Below, piece by piece: positions 9,219-20,706 of a stretch of 53,895 nt of DNA. The position numbers were made by a program, and so were the translations under genes. The stretch spans positions 5,414,643-5,468,537 of the forward strand of contig NW_019091362.1 of NCBI RefSeq assembly GCF_001949145.1. The letters are read 5' to 3'. The stretch's first letter is position 1. The number at the start of each line of letters is the position of its first letter. This stretch comes from Acanthaster planci. Lineage: Eukaryota; Echinodermata; Asteroidea; Valvatida; Acanthasteridae. A model generated the notes under the pieces. The model was not told where the DNA came from and did not search any database. It saw nothing but the letters and a program-made list of their open reading frames with translations.

Positions 9219-10740
9219 TTTAAATTGAGGAATATCACAAAGAAAACCCTGATGTGTTCCTTACTATCATTTCACATGTCTTAATTGAGGAATACAACCA
9301 CATACCCATGAACAATATTCCTTTTCACTCCCAAACAAAGTCAAAGCAGTGACCATGAGAAAACTAAATGAAAGCTAAATAGACTCTGCCCCCTTTTTTT
9401 GTTCTTTTAATTACAACAACACAACTTACATCAAGTAAATGCTATTGAGCTCAACCCAAAAAGGATACGATCATATGGTAAAAAATTTACATGAGATACC
9501 TGGCATCAACTGCAATCAGAACCCTGTTTTCAATCTGAATCAGTTTTTCAGTTATGTTCAGTTCACTGGTTCATTTCCACTGCATGGGGTGGAGCCTCCC
9601 TCTAGCAAGGAGCAGCCAATACAGAACCTCAGACCGTCCACACCTGTCTGGCAGTTGCTGAGTATACAAAGAACAGTCCACTGTGTGCATGTACATACTG
9701 TACAAGCAGTGCTTGCACATGCATATGTAGTTTTGGCACGGTACATCAACAGTCACCACTCAGGCTGGATGCGCTGCCTCACTGGTGAAATCCAAAGCTG
9801 GACGCAGCACACACCAACAGCAGTGACGTCTACCGGGAGGTAAAAGTTGAAAAGCCTGGGGCTGAGGGCCAAATAAAACATACACTGTATCCATGTACAT
9901 GTAATGATATACACATGCCCTCTTCCCAAAGATCAACAAACTGATGAAGTAATTATACTCCAATAGATCAACATATTATATGTAGTGACATTACATACAC
10001 ATGTACTGAAATTATGAAACTAGCAGTACACCTGCAATTTAGAAGGACCAACTAAGTAACAGCTATAAACACATAGCCATGCCTTTTCACATGCATCATG
10101 GTCAGTGACTCCTTAATATGTATGCATGACCCTTAAATCTTTCTCAGTGGGGATTGACATGACATCTCTCCTTAAAATACACTTAAAGAACACACTTATA
10201 ACATGAACAAGAATAACTCGTGCAACATGTCATCCAACTACTGTACCAAAAAACCCTTATCAATCTATATAGGCCAAATCGCTTAACAATTACAAAGCTT
10301 TATATATGTTTGTCATGTTTTGGCTAAGCCTCTTTCATGTACACATGGTCCCGATATGCATTGGAAGATATGCTTTACGTTAGCCCCCGGAACTATAACA
10401 CACTCAGACCAATTGGCTTCCCAGGAAGGTATTTTTAATCATATTTTCTAATAATTATAAACTCACCTTAGAGCCAATGATCACATGAAAAGAATCAATA
10501 TAGTTTGCTGGATAAATTGAAGATTACGCCATTATAACACATGCTGATTTGGGATCAGTATTTGTATATTTTTGTCAGAACTGTCGCAAAACATCAGGAA
10601 CATGGCGGTCATTGTACGCGTTAATGTGAAGTGCAATGCATGGCTATTGTAATATCGCAGGAGGGCGCACTAACACAGCACATTGGGCTACATAAACAAT
10701 GAAGAGAAGACGCATTCAACGGAAAAAGAACAGTTTCTTT
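9219..10740. other. Stretch with no recognised gene
   Basis: AT-rich sequence. The longest frame (9439-9843, +) is opposed by shorter frames on the - strand and has no known motif. Segments such as ATGTACATACTGTACAAG suggest decayed repeats. A GCGGTCATTGTACGCG patch near 10603-10622 is unusually CpG-rich, but no start of a gene could be supported. Confidence 0.4.
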
Positions 10741-10741
10741 A

Positions 10742-11600
10742 CAACATGCACAAAAGCCAAGACTACCAAATCCAACCGGGTACATTTATTAGCGGAACAA
10801 TATGACACATGTATGACCGACCTATCCGAAGCGGCACTAACACAAACCGAAAAGACCACTTGAGGCAAAGGTTTCAACTTTATACCCAACCCCACTAAAC
10901 CAAACCGCACCAATCGAAGACTAAGTATTGCATTCCAAATGCACAAAAAAGATCTAAAATCCATCCTTTCAAACTTCCATAAGCCCAGCATCCAAAATCA
11001 ACACGTAGTGCAACACTAGAAGAACACTTGGAAGCCACCAAATTCATGCCAAACACTAAAGCTAATAAATAATACAAAGGATACAGCGAACCGCACAAAC
11101 CATATCAAACCAGTCTTCGTTACCACCTACAACCCAACCAGATGTTTTCCACTGTGATCCATATCAAACAATAAATAGACATGGGCACATTATTCAAAGC
11201 AATGCTATATCCTCGGAAATCCTTCCGAAACCTCCATTCATTGCTTTCAGGAAAGCCCAAACATCCTAGAAAAACTAGTGAGAGCTTAACTACCACTGAA
11301 CATAACAGAGCCCAACCCAATCCCCACAGGCTCGGGCTTCTTTGAACGGCCAAAACAAAACGCAACACTCAATGTACTGCTCTCCCTCGCTGAAAAACAA
11401 ACCGAAATCCACGGGCTGGCTATAACAACAATAAATGCGTATTTTTGGCACACAAACTCTGTCCCCAACCACCTGTGAGTTCGTACGATTGCGTCTCTGG
11501 AATCACCCATAATGCAACTGATGAGTCCCATACGAAGGAACGAAAGCATGCTATTGTTACCTTGAGGATTTGAAAAACAGTCCTCTACTCGCACCAGTCA
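10742..11600 (+). pseudogene. Probable Penelope-like retroelement remnant
   Basis: Read on the + strand with stops and frame changes, the first part contains LSEAALTQTEK and then, after an in-frame stop, KGFNFIPNPTKPN. The second part contains FVTTYNP near 11120 and later ILEKLVRA near 11270. An (S/G)KGLNFxPTP-like box upstream, and a P-x-VTTYNP ... (L)RDxLVRA-like series downstream, are signatures I associate with Penelope-like reverse transcriptases. The central RT core appears deleted or unrecognisable. Longer frames on the opposite strand (10716-10991, 11286-11594) are likely shadows. This is moderately supported as a dead element. Confidence 0.45.
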
Positions 11601-12290
11601 ACCAACAAATAAATTGAACAATTGGTAAAATTCTTATCTTCGCTCATAATCAAATTCTCGGACATAAAAGGGCAGTTTTTTACATACTCCAACCAGGAGT
11701 TATTGCAAGTCACCAGAGACGAATCGTCAGTGAATGGGAAAGTACCATCATCTTTTCACACTACAATACTTCAACAAATAATCTCTCTAAATAGGAACAG
11801 AACTTTTTTAATTTATTTAGAAATAAAACTAGTTTTCTTTTACTTGATTTGGAAGTTACCCCTCGGTAGAGGGAGCGGCCTCTTTTGGCGAGTCCATTGG
11901 AGCTAATTAACATTTAATTTCTTTTTAAGTCCAAATTCCACGACTACTTATCATATCCTACCCCCGAACATGCTGAAAAACCTGCTTTAGTCATTTTACA
12001 GCCACGGCCTCCCCTAGCAAGAAAAAAATGCAAAAAAAATCCAGACGGCCTTGAGCCAGCCTCCAGGCAATTCCCGTAGGATTGTGTGCTAAATTGTTCC
12101 TTTGTGCACATTCTAATGGGTTGTTTACAAAACGGTGTTTGGGGCAGGCAGTGGAATGTTCTTTATCAGTGACAGCTGTCTGGAACTTGTCAGAGGCCTC
12201 TTTCGGCTGTCTTTGAAGTGTTATTTTTGTTGGGCCGTTGTGGTGGTGGTATGGTTTGGCTGGCGCGTGGCAAGCCCCCCCCCCCTTTCA
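11601..12290. other. Stretch with no recognised gene
   Basis: The open frames (11622-11906, 12135-12371) show no known domain. The only compositional oddities are a TGTTGTGGTGGTGGT-like run near 12235 and a C tract at 12275-12284. Confidence 0.4.
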
Positions 12291-12291
12291 A

Positions 12292-13080
12292 ATCAGCGAT
12301 GTCAGCGATCAACTATTACGAAGTTACCAAAATTGTGGCTTAAAAACTTGTACAAAGTCAATTGGCCGTAAAGTTGTTTGCAGAAACACTGTTCCTTTAA
12401 GTCCATGTCACGTGATTTGCTCTTAAACTGAACAAATGTTAGGAAATATTATTTCAAATTCAGACTTTTAGGTATATTTCAGATCGAATGACACAGCGTA
12501 AAGTACCCGATTACTCTTTCGTTCTTGTAGTAATCATGAGCCGAAGTAAGAACTACTCGTTCACTAGTGTTAATTAGAAAAAACGTGTACAAACCTATGG
12601 GGAACAATTAAATATTCAAAAACTAATATAAAAAGTGATGCCGTCATCATAACGTCATCCATTTGCAGTAAATCTTGTATCAGGGTTTTTGTTTGCCCAC
12701 ACTTTGGCAACGATCAAACATCTTGAAGTTACCAAAATTGTCGTCCAAAAACACATACAAAATCAATGGGCCATAAACTCATTTGCTGAAACACTGCTCC
12801 TTTAAGTTTAAGTCGCGTGATTTGTGCTTAAACTCAACAACTTTTTATGAAATATTACTTCACATTTGGACTCTTAGGCATATTTCAAATCATGTTAATT
12901 AATAACGCACTGTAAAGTACCCGGTTTCTCTTTCGTTCTTGTAGTAATCTTGAGCCGAAGTAAAGGATTACTCGTTCACTTTTGTTAATTAGAAACACGT
13001 GTACAAAACATGCAGGGAAAATAAAAAATTCAAAAATCCATTGAAAAATAAGGCAATGACGTCACCGTGACGTCATAAAT
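12292..13080 (-). repeat. About 405-bp tandem duplication within the inverted TGACGTCA family
   Basis: Two consecutive diverged copies start near 12292 and 12700. Shared landmarks are GAAGTTACCAAAATTGT, GAAACACTG-TCCTTTAAG, ACTCTTTCGTTCTTGTAGTAAT, TGAGCCGAAGTAA and TTAATTAGAAA. The GAAACACTG motif sits at 12382 and 12787. Each copy ends with CRE-type palindromes, decayed near 12650 and clearer at 13057-13074. Confidence 0.7.
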
Positions 13081-13440
13081 TAAGCATTCATTTTTAATCT
13101 TAGTCTTCACGGGCTGTAACTTTGATGACGATTGAGGATCGCAAAGTAACCCAAATTGTGCCTTGAAAACGTGTACAAAGTCAATGGGCTTATATAACTG
13201 TAAAAATCAATACTAAATCACCTGATGGCGTCATCATGACCATTTATGCAAAAGGATTCTTCATTGGTATTAGTTTGATGAATATCCAAAGTTGCAAAAG
13301 CACTGAAGTGGCGGTGACAAAAAGTGTACAAAAGAAACGGGCTTTTGAGCAGAAGAAAAAACAAAAACTAGAGGAATTGCGTCTGTCTCAAGGACAGAAT
13401 ACGGGGCTTTTCGCCTTTTTGTGTGAAGGAAAGTGCTTTG
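13081..13440 (-). repeat. TGACGTCA family copy, reverse orientation
   Basis: AACGTGTACAAAGTCAATGGGCTTA, TCATTGGTATTAGTTTGATGAA (both shown in part) and GGGGCTTTTCGCC at 13395-13407 are the reverse complement of the series at 1661-1900. The 83-codon frame at 13236-13487 is Lys-rich repeat translation, not a supported gene. Confidence 0.6.
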
Positions 13441-13499
13441 TTGGCACAGCTCAAAATGTTTCAGAATGTTCATATTCATACACTTGACCATAACCTGCA

Positions 13500-14020
13500 A
13501 AACATGCAACCTAATTTAACTGAAAGTTTGTTGTTTTCTTTTTCCTTTGTAATTAATTAGCTGTCTTTTTCCATTTCTTATTTTACATAGCGCTTCTCTT
13601 GCTCTTGCTTTGATTTACGATATCACCAATCTTTGTTTTGTTAACATTTAATGTATTCATCGTTTTGTTTTAACATTCATCCCACGTGTATGTCTTAGTC
13701 CGAGTGTTTTTCTGTCAATGTATTAGTTTGTCGATTGATCTCGTTTTGTTTTGTCAGGGCATCTTATATATAGATAGATAGATATAGCTTCCAGCTTCTT
13801 AAGATGCCCCATATTGCTATCTTCATTCCATCTATGTATATATCCCTCTCAAGTTTCCTCTGTGTGTATGTACTAGTAATATTGTTCTAAATATATCTCC
13901 TGATAATTATTTTTCTCTGTGTGTATATGATAGTAATATTTTTCTAAATTTATCTTCTGATAATTAATTTATATTATTTTTCTATATGGCGTTATGGAAA
14001 TAAATGTTGTTGTTGTTGTT
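13500..14020 (+). mobile_element. Possible LINE or SINE 3' tail ending in a (TTG)n microsatellite
   Basis: T-rich non-coding sequence with a GATAGATAGATA patch near 13775. A roughly 62-bp tandem duplication (CTCTGTGTGTAT...CTCCTGATAATTATTTT, near 13857 and 13915) is followed by a terminal ATGGAAATAAA and TGTTGTTGTTGTTG near 14000-14020. A polyadenylation-like AATAAA just before a short tandem tail is usual for CR1/L2-type retroposons. No coding region remains, so the assignment is tentative. Confidence 0.35.
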
Positions 14021-14024
14021 GACT

Positions 14025-15470
14025 TGTCTCCTGATGACGTCATTATCACATAACGTCGAAATTCCTGTAAAGCACTCCCTTTCAAGATATCTGCATGATT
14101 TGAACGAAATTGGATATGCACTTCAGGAGATATAGTATTTTAATTGAGGCACCATTTAATGTCACGTGACTCGTCTGCTGTTGGTATTGTAATCACGTGA
14201 GGTCAATTTTCATTTGTAAACCTTCCCTTCCTAACTACCTGCAAGGTTTCAACCCAATAAGATATGTACAATACAATAAATAATACAACAATACGTTCCA
14301 GTACAATGCAATCTGCTGTCGGCAGCAACAGGTTGGCATTTTCCAAGTCCCCAGTATATGCCCTACGCACTGTGCGCCGCCTATGCTGCAGGCAGATATT
14401 GGGCGTCCACACAGTAGCATATGCACAGCATGCAAATTGGATTTTCGAGTTGGCAATTTATATTTTAGGGGTTTTTGTCGACGGCACTTCACGTGTGTGG
14501 AAAGGTGTACCAGTTATGCATTTCATGCTGCTGACTTCAATGTTTTGGCTGTCATCTCATGCACAAATCACGCTTATATGTCTTACGGTTGATTTCTTTA
14601 CCGAATTTTGAAGAATAAAAGAAGTTTTAATTGTAACTTCCGGTCTGATAACGTCATCAGCCCCAAACTTCACACACGTGTTGACAGGGTAAAGATGATC
14701 ATCTACACCAATTTTCAGGCGATTTGGACAAACTTCGCCACGGTCATCTATTCAAAAATCTTTTTTTTTTTTAATTTTTAGCCTGTCGCTAGAGGGGGCT
14801 TGATAATTAGGTGATGTCATCAGTAGATGATCTGAAGAATACATTACCCCGACATACTAACACAGTTGAAAACAACTTGATACCTATTACCATATTTAAA
14901 TAATAGACCAATTCCGGAAGGGTCACGTGATATGACCCACACGAGATGAATTCAAGACCACATTTTACCCTGCTACTTGCTGCAAACAGAATGTTGCGGT
15001 AAGTCACGGTTGATTTTGTATGGATTTTCATAAATTTAACGGATAATTTAAATATTCAATATTTAATAATAAATCACTTGATGACGTCATCATGACATAA
15101 ATATTTCAGTATTATCTTCGTTTTATAGTCAGTGCATGCTGTAGCTTTGACGACGATCAACGATTATTAAAGTACCGAAATAGTGCCTCAAAAACGTGTA
15201 CAAAGTGAATGGGCTAAATAAATATTTAAAAAATCAATAATAAATCACTTGATGACGTCATCATGACGTCATGTTTCGGTATACGTATATGCAATAATGA
15301 CTATGCCTGTGCAAACTTGGAATGCTTTGTGACAAAGATTAATGGCAAAAGTCCTGCACAGAAAAAACGTGTGCAAAGTCTACGGGCTTTGGGCCCAAAA
15401 AGAAGACCCCCCCAAAAAAATCCTGAAAATTGCGAAAAAGCCAACAAGTGCAAAACATTGAGTTCCCAAT
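14025..15470 (-). repeat. Main inverted block of the TGACGTCA family
   Basis: It contains, in reverse orientation, the module (14030-14260), the internal segment matching 2081-2540 and about 3090-3230 (14270-15010), and two tail copies. The tails carry TGACGTCATCATGACATAA near 15080 and TGACGTCATCATGACGTCA near 15252. At 15290-15450 it mirrors window positions 20-180. The intervening open frames (14203-14611 on both strands) overlap one another and are not supported as genes. Confidence 0.65.
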
Positions 15471-16640
15471 AGCGTTGCCTGCGTGGTGACGATTAGGGGG
15501 AAAGCGTGTTACACTGGAAGTAAAGACCATAACCACCAGTATAACTGCAAATTACAACCATCATCACATTTGGTTTTTCAATATCATAAATGTTGGCCGA
15601 ATAATTTTAAATCCTCTTTCCCAGCTACTTACAGCGCCCTCATCTCACCCTAGGGTAGCAAAACAAATATGCACTATTACAAATCAGACGGTGAAAAATC
15701 ATGACAAAATCAATCAAAAAGATGGCATCGTTGGTAGTACTTCTAACAAAGGGAAAGGTTTCTTTAGTTAAAAAGTGTCTGTTTAATAAAACGTTTCTTG
15801 TAATAGTTTCCTTTTTTACACTGTATATTTTCTGCACTTCTTGAAGACATAGGATGTGTTTTCAATTTTCATCCAGTCGTTCCAGAGCTTATACAAATCT
15901 TTGACAAAGTTCTGCATTATTTTTGTTTTCAATTTTCAAATATTAGGCCTATGCATCGAATGGATATTATACTTTTATCGTACTGAATTAAAAGGTCTTT
16001 TACAGAGAGATCCGTGTTTTGGATGAAAATTCCAACGAACTGCACTGCTTTTTTGCTGCATCAGTTGTAAACAAAATAACGTTGTTTTCTTCACTGTCGT
16101 ATATTTATCAAAGTCTACCCGCTTTTATGCCCTATTTATCCGGTCCGCCCCCGAAATTGGAAACTTCCGATAATTACAGCAGTAAAGTTGACTGTTTTTG
16201 TAATTGGACGCATCTTCTTAGAATTTAGCTCAACAAAATTCCATTAGCCGTTAACCTATATTGCATCCTTGTTTTCTATGAAAAGAATTGAGGGTTAAAA
16301 AGCTTAGGCCGGAATTAAATTTCAGATTAAAACTGATCGAAATCAATCCAGTTTACGTTGAATAAGTCCATGCTATTTTCGTTTCGTGCGAAAGTTCTTA
16401 CTGCTGCTGGTATATGTGTTTTTGAGAGTTTTTATTGTATAGAAATTGGTTTGTTTTACGGTCACTTCAATGGCTAAAAATTGGAAGAGAATAACGGTAT
16501 GTGAAAGTATGTAAATACTGTAGTCACTACTAGGGGTTAACCACTGACTCCAATCGTTTCCATGAGACAGGAAGCAAGTTTCCAGGAGCGGACGGGTCCT
16601 TTTCAGCCTTTGGCATCCAAACATCGGCCTTGTACCTGCA
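15471..16640. other. Upstream region of gene B, no recognised gene
   Basis: AT-rich sequence without coding signatures. A 168-codon frame on the opposite strand (16373-16879) spans gene B exon 1 and shows no domain, so I reject it. No TATA box at a position like those of genes D and E is evident upstream of gene B; TATGTAAATA near 16507 is a weak candidate. Confidence 0.4.
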
Positions 16641-16667
16641 CTGACCTGGCTTCCTCTAATCTTCACC

Positions 16668-19600
16668 ATGAAGACTTTTCTTCTCCTGGCGATGGCAGTT
16701 TCGCTAACGAGTAAGTTGAACCTTTTTTTCATCTCTCCGTGATTTCTTTCAAAAACATAGGACGGCGTAATTACACCTTCAAGAGTGCATGAATTTCTAA
16801 GAATTCTCAGACCAGATTGACCGAGAATGCGTGTCACGAAGGGTTTGAATCTTTCTTCCTGGCCAAAATCACCCGTCAAAGGGTAAACATGACCAAAGGC
16901 AGAGTTTTGTTGGACCAGAAAAAGGCGATTTTATGACCTCCCCCAACAAAAAGGGTCAGGCCTCAACAAAGGACCGGTATCCGCGGTAAATCTGAACTTT
17001 GGGGGGTTAATGTGGAAGCATGAACTTCACCGTCAACGTTAGACTGATGAAGAAATGAATTTTTGTTCGTTTTTGTTTTTGTAGTCATCATTTTGTCCTG
17101 AACCACGTGGTACCCATAAACTCATTCCGTACGATTGTCGTTCAATGCCTTTTATATTACAATTCGTTCAACAAAACCGGTTTTACAAAATCGTTGGTGA
17201 AGAAGCTTGATTTCTCAGTTAATGCGTTTTTCGTCCACTTGTTATGACAGGCACTGCAACAACAGGAGAAATTAGGAACGTGTATCAGTTCGGCAAATTC
17301 GTTATGTGCCTAGGAGATCTCTCCTTGTCACAGGCTTGGGAGTACAACGGCTACGGCTGTCACTGTGGCCTTGGAGGGAGTGGCACACCGCTAGACGACA
17401 CTGACAGGTTAGTATGGCGATCATTAAGTTGAATTTGCAGAAAACGTAACTTGATTTGCAAGTAGATTCAGTGGTAGCAAAATTTTTTTCTAACTTCAAA
17501 CGAAAATGGAATAGGAAGCCTGCAATCCATTAAATTTTGAACAAATTATTTCTGGGCCGATCTTGTTGTATTATTTTGTGTGGGTTTACTAACAGTAGTG
17601 ATGTAAAATATTGCACTTTTCTCGCTATAATTCGAAATGCTACAATTTGAGCTTGTCCGGTTAATCAGAGGTACAGTATGCATTTCAAATAATTCCGTCC
17701 TTTATCTCTGCAGTTGATAATTGTTTATATTATATAAGAGTTAAAACGGTATAAATCATTTCCTCGCAAATCGTAGTAAAGAAACGAATAAATCCGGAAT
17801 CTCTACAATAAACGCTGTACTGTGCAGTCACTAGGATGTGTGCACTCTGCACGTTACTGAAACCTAGAAACCTTACCCGCTACCATTCTTCTATTATAAC
17901 CCAGGTTAAATTTAATACCGGTAACACAGCTTTATTTCCTTGTACTGTAAAAACTTGCCATCGATTTAGTGGATCATAATGACGACAATGCTGTTAATCA
18001 AAGTGTTAAACTGTATGAACATACCATGCTCAAAAATGACAATTAAATTAATTCAAAGCCGAATAATTTTTCTCTTTATTTTCAACCATTTTTTTTCTAA
18101 GGACTTGGGTCCCAGTGGGATCTCAGACCTTCTGTCCTATTATATTTTTTCCTTTTTTCGGATAATTTTGACTAGTTACCGAAATCCCAATAAATGGGTA
18201 CACAGAATTCACGAACACGTATACAATAAGAGCATTGATAGTGCTTGGAAAAATCGTCTCAATTGATCTTGCACAGAATCATTGTCAGCAACTAAGCGCA
18301 ATAATAAAGACTGTTTCATATTGTTAAGGCGAATGTAAAAGCAAAGCATATTATCTTAAATCACAAAAGCTTTGCAGCCAAATTTGGCTGTATAGTTTAA
18401 ACGTCGTATCCGAATTTTTTCAGCGCGAATATTGATTTTACGTCGCTAATTCGCGTTTTTGAGTTCGCAAAAGTTCGCTGCAAAGCTCTCACGTCACTTC
18501 AATTCCACTTGGCTTTCACATTCGCCTATCGTATGAGTTGGCCTTTAATTCGGTATACTAAAGTTACCCCATACACTTTACATGATGCATTCCTCGACAG
18601 ATGCTGCGTTGATCATGACAACTGTTACAAGAGAGCTGTGGACAAGGGCAAGTGCTATACGTGGGAAACCTACACCCTTCCTTATAAGTACAAGAAATAC
18701 AGGAAGTCTGGGCGCTGTGGCATCAAATGCAGTAAGACATATATTTACAGATTTTGATCATGTGAACGGTTTGATACTGTGCAGTTTTATTTCACGTGGC
18801 AAATTACTCAGTGTTTATGGTTGGCGCACATTGAATTGATACTAACAGTCGATTCGTAAAGGGGTCACATGTCCTCAANNNNNNNNNNNNNNNNNNNNNN
18901 NNNNNNNNNNNNNNNNNNNNNNNNNNNNNNNNNNNNNNNNNNNNNNNNNNNNNNNNNNNNNNNNNNNNNNNNNNNNNNNNNNNNNNNNNNNNNNNNNNNN
19001 NNNNNNNNNNNNNNNNNNNNNNNNNNNNNNNNNNNNNNNNNNNNNNNNNNNNNNNNNNNNNNNNNNNNNNNNNNNNNNNNNNNNNNNNNNNNNNNNNNNN
19101 NNNNNNNNNNNNNNNNNNNNNNNNNNNNNNNNNNNNNNNNNNNNNNNNNNNNNNNNNNNNNNNNNNNNNNNNNNNNNNNNNNNNNNNNNNNNNNNNNNNN
19201 NNNNNNNNNNNNNNNNNNNNNNNNNNNNNNNNNNNNNNNNNNNNNNNNNNNNNNNNNNNNNNNNNNNNNNNNNNNNNNNNNNNNNNNNNNNNNNNNNNNN
19301 NNNNNNNNNNNNNNNNNNNNNNNNNNNNNNNNNNNNNNNNNNNNNNNNNNNNNNNNNNNNNNNNNNNNNNNNNNNNNNNNNNNNNNNNNNNNNNNTCAAC
19401 GTAACGTGGATGTACACTGTTCCTGCTACGAGTCCCCTTGGCTCCTGAAGGTTTACACCAAAGAGGTGATATATGATGTAGCTTGGGACTTTTAGATGGC
19501 ATTAAGATTGACGATATTAGCCTATCGACAGGTGAGGGAAATTTAAATCTTATACGGGGAAGCACAAGATCAAACAGATGGATGTATCATTTGCGGGTAC

Positions 19601-20521
19601 ATTTGTGAACTGGCGTTACGTAGACTGGTCGTCCAGTGCACACCTTGGGTTAAAGCTGTATATAAAATCCTCCTTCGCTTGCTGCCTACAAAGGCAACCG
19701 TGTTTACCTTGGATTGTATTGACGACAATGGAAAGTTCAGGTTTGGTTACTGTATATCTTGCAGAAATCTTCGAGACATATCATGCTAAGTTCGGACATT
19801 ATAAACAATGCTTGCAGGTTGTTTCTTTCTTTTCCAAGTTCACACTTGTGAATTGCAGCCCCATTTACTAATGAGTGATTACAAAGCAATCTATAATACA
19901 TGAAGAACATTTTGTTCTAATTCTTTATAAAAACGCAGCAGTCCGAACTTATTTTGTGCATCGTTTTTTATTGAGATTATAGATATCAACCAAACCAATG
20001 CCGAAACTGAGTTTAAGAAAGACTTATACACTAAATCTATTTCCAAAGGGAAATGCTGATTTTTAATTATGGGTTTTGCCCACTGCTATATCTGACACGG
20101 ACCCTCCAGCCAATTCCGGCGAGCTCGGTGGCCGAGTGTTAACATATCTGCACTAGTAAGCAGGAGATCACGGGTTCGAGTAGGCCTAAGCGTTGAATTT
20201 TTTTAGCTCCCGGACATCGACGAGCACGAGCTGTTATGAAAATGCGCCGAGTTAAAGGCATCACCCATAATTAAAATCATATTAAATCCGCTTGATCAAG
20301 AAAATTTTATGAAAGAGCACGTTTCTTTCTTTCTCGTTTATTTTGGGTCTTGTTTGGTTATTTTTTCTGCAGAGAAAAGATCCCAATACGGTTGGCTTTC
20401 CCTAAGAAAAGCATGCAGGGTCTTCATCTGTAACTGCGATCGCAAGGCAGCGAAATGTTTCGCCGACAAGCGGTCCACCTTCAACCGCGGTTACGTAAAC
20501 TATGACAAGAGCACCTGCTAG
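16668..20521 (+). CDS. Secreted phospholipase A2, basic paralogue (gene B)
   Basis: Exons: 16668-16710, 17251-17407, 18601-18731, 20373-20521 (480 nt, 159 aa). All introns are GT-AG and phases match genes D and E. sPLA2 hydrolyses the sn-2 ester of phospholipids with calcium outside the cell; members serve in digestion, defence or venom. Exon 1 encodes the hydrophobic signal start MKTFLLLAMAVSLT. Exon 2 has YQFGK, the first half-cystine, and the calcium loop YGCHCGLGGSGTP, where a His replaces the Tyr found in D and E. Exon 3 has the active-site helix CCVDHDNCY with the catalytic His-Asp pair. Exon 4 has CNCDR with the second Asp and the final Cys. The predicted product has 14 cysteines, as in group I. 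By hand count it has 27 K/R and 13 D/E after the signal, net about +14, with a KYKKYRK cluster between helices. Intron 3 contains an assembly gap. There is no visible defect. Confidence 0.88.
18326..18527. mobile_element. MITE-like element in gene B intron 2
   Basis: AAGGCGAATGTAAAAGCAAAG at the left is mirrored by the complement of CTTGGCTTTCACATTCGCCT at the right, giving about 20-bp imperfect terminal inverted repeats around a 200-bp non-coding body. The body has internal partial symmetry (GCTTTGCAGCC / GCTGCAAAGC). It ends only about 73 bp before exon 3, so it may contribute the branch-point region of that intron. Confidence 0.6.
18879..19395. other. Assembly gap (517 N)
   Basis: An unbroken run of N within intron 3 of gene B. 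Open frames that cross it are artefacts. No exon of gene B is missing, because exon 3 and exon 4 are both complete and in phase. Confidence 0.98.
20058..20280. mobile_element. TIR-bounded element with a tRNA-like core, in gene B intron 3
   Basis: GATTTTTAATTATGGGTTTTGCC at 20058-20080 is mirrored by GGCATCACCCATAATTAAAATC at 20257-20278. Between them, GGTGGCCGAGTGTTAAC near 20128 resembles an RNA polymerase III A box of Leu/Ser-type tRNA. GGGTTCGAGT at 20172-20181 fits the B box, about 45 bp downstream as in tRNA genes. It is not a full tRNA gene, since no complete acceptor stem is apparent. It is either a tRNA-derived SINE inside a MITE or a composite family. Confidence 0.55.
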
Positions 20522-20706
20522 ACAATACGCTGGCTGATACCTGACTTGTACACCGTAGATGACCAAGGATGGACAAATATCCGAAGTAGTGAATTAACTT
20601 AATGACTAAATTAACTAGAAAATATGACTTGCTTAAAAAATTTCACAATTTTGACATATAGTACTTTAGTGTTATGGGGTCTTGTCCTCCTAATCAGCAA
20701 CTAGAC

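Noticed and set aside
9439-9843. 134-codon + frame as a gene
   Set aside because: No known motif or signal peptide, opposing frames on the other strand, and no splice or promoter context.
10716-11594. Several 60-102 codon - strand frames
   Set aside because: The + strand carries degraded Penelope-like motifs over the same interval, so the opposite frames are probably shadows.
16373-16879. 168-codon - strand frame over gene B exon 1
   Set aside because: No domain or splice evidence, and it overlaps the well-supported first exon of gene B on the other strand.
18804-19565. Long open frames across the N run on both strands
   Set aside because: They exist only because N bases cannot encode stops; no real coding sequence is present there.
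20118-20200. A functional tRNA gene
   Set aside because: A- and B-box-like motifs are present, but no complete acceptor stem or matching anticodon arm was seen, and it lies inside an element with inverted ends.
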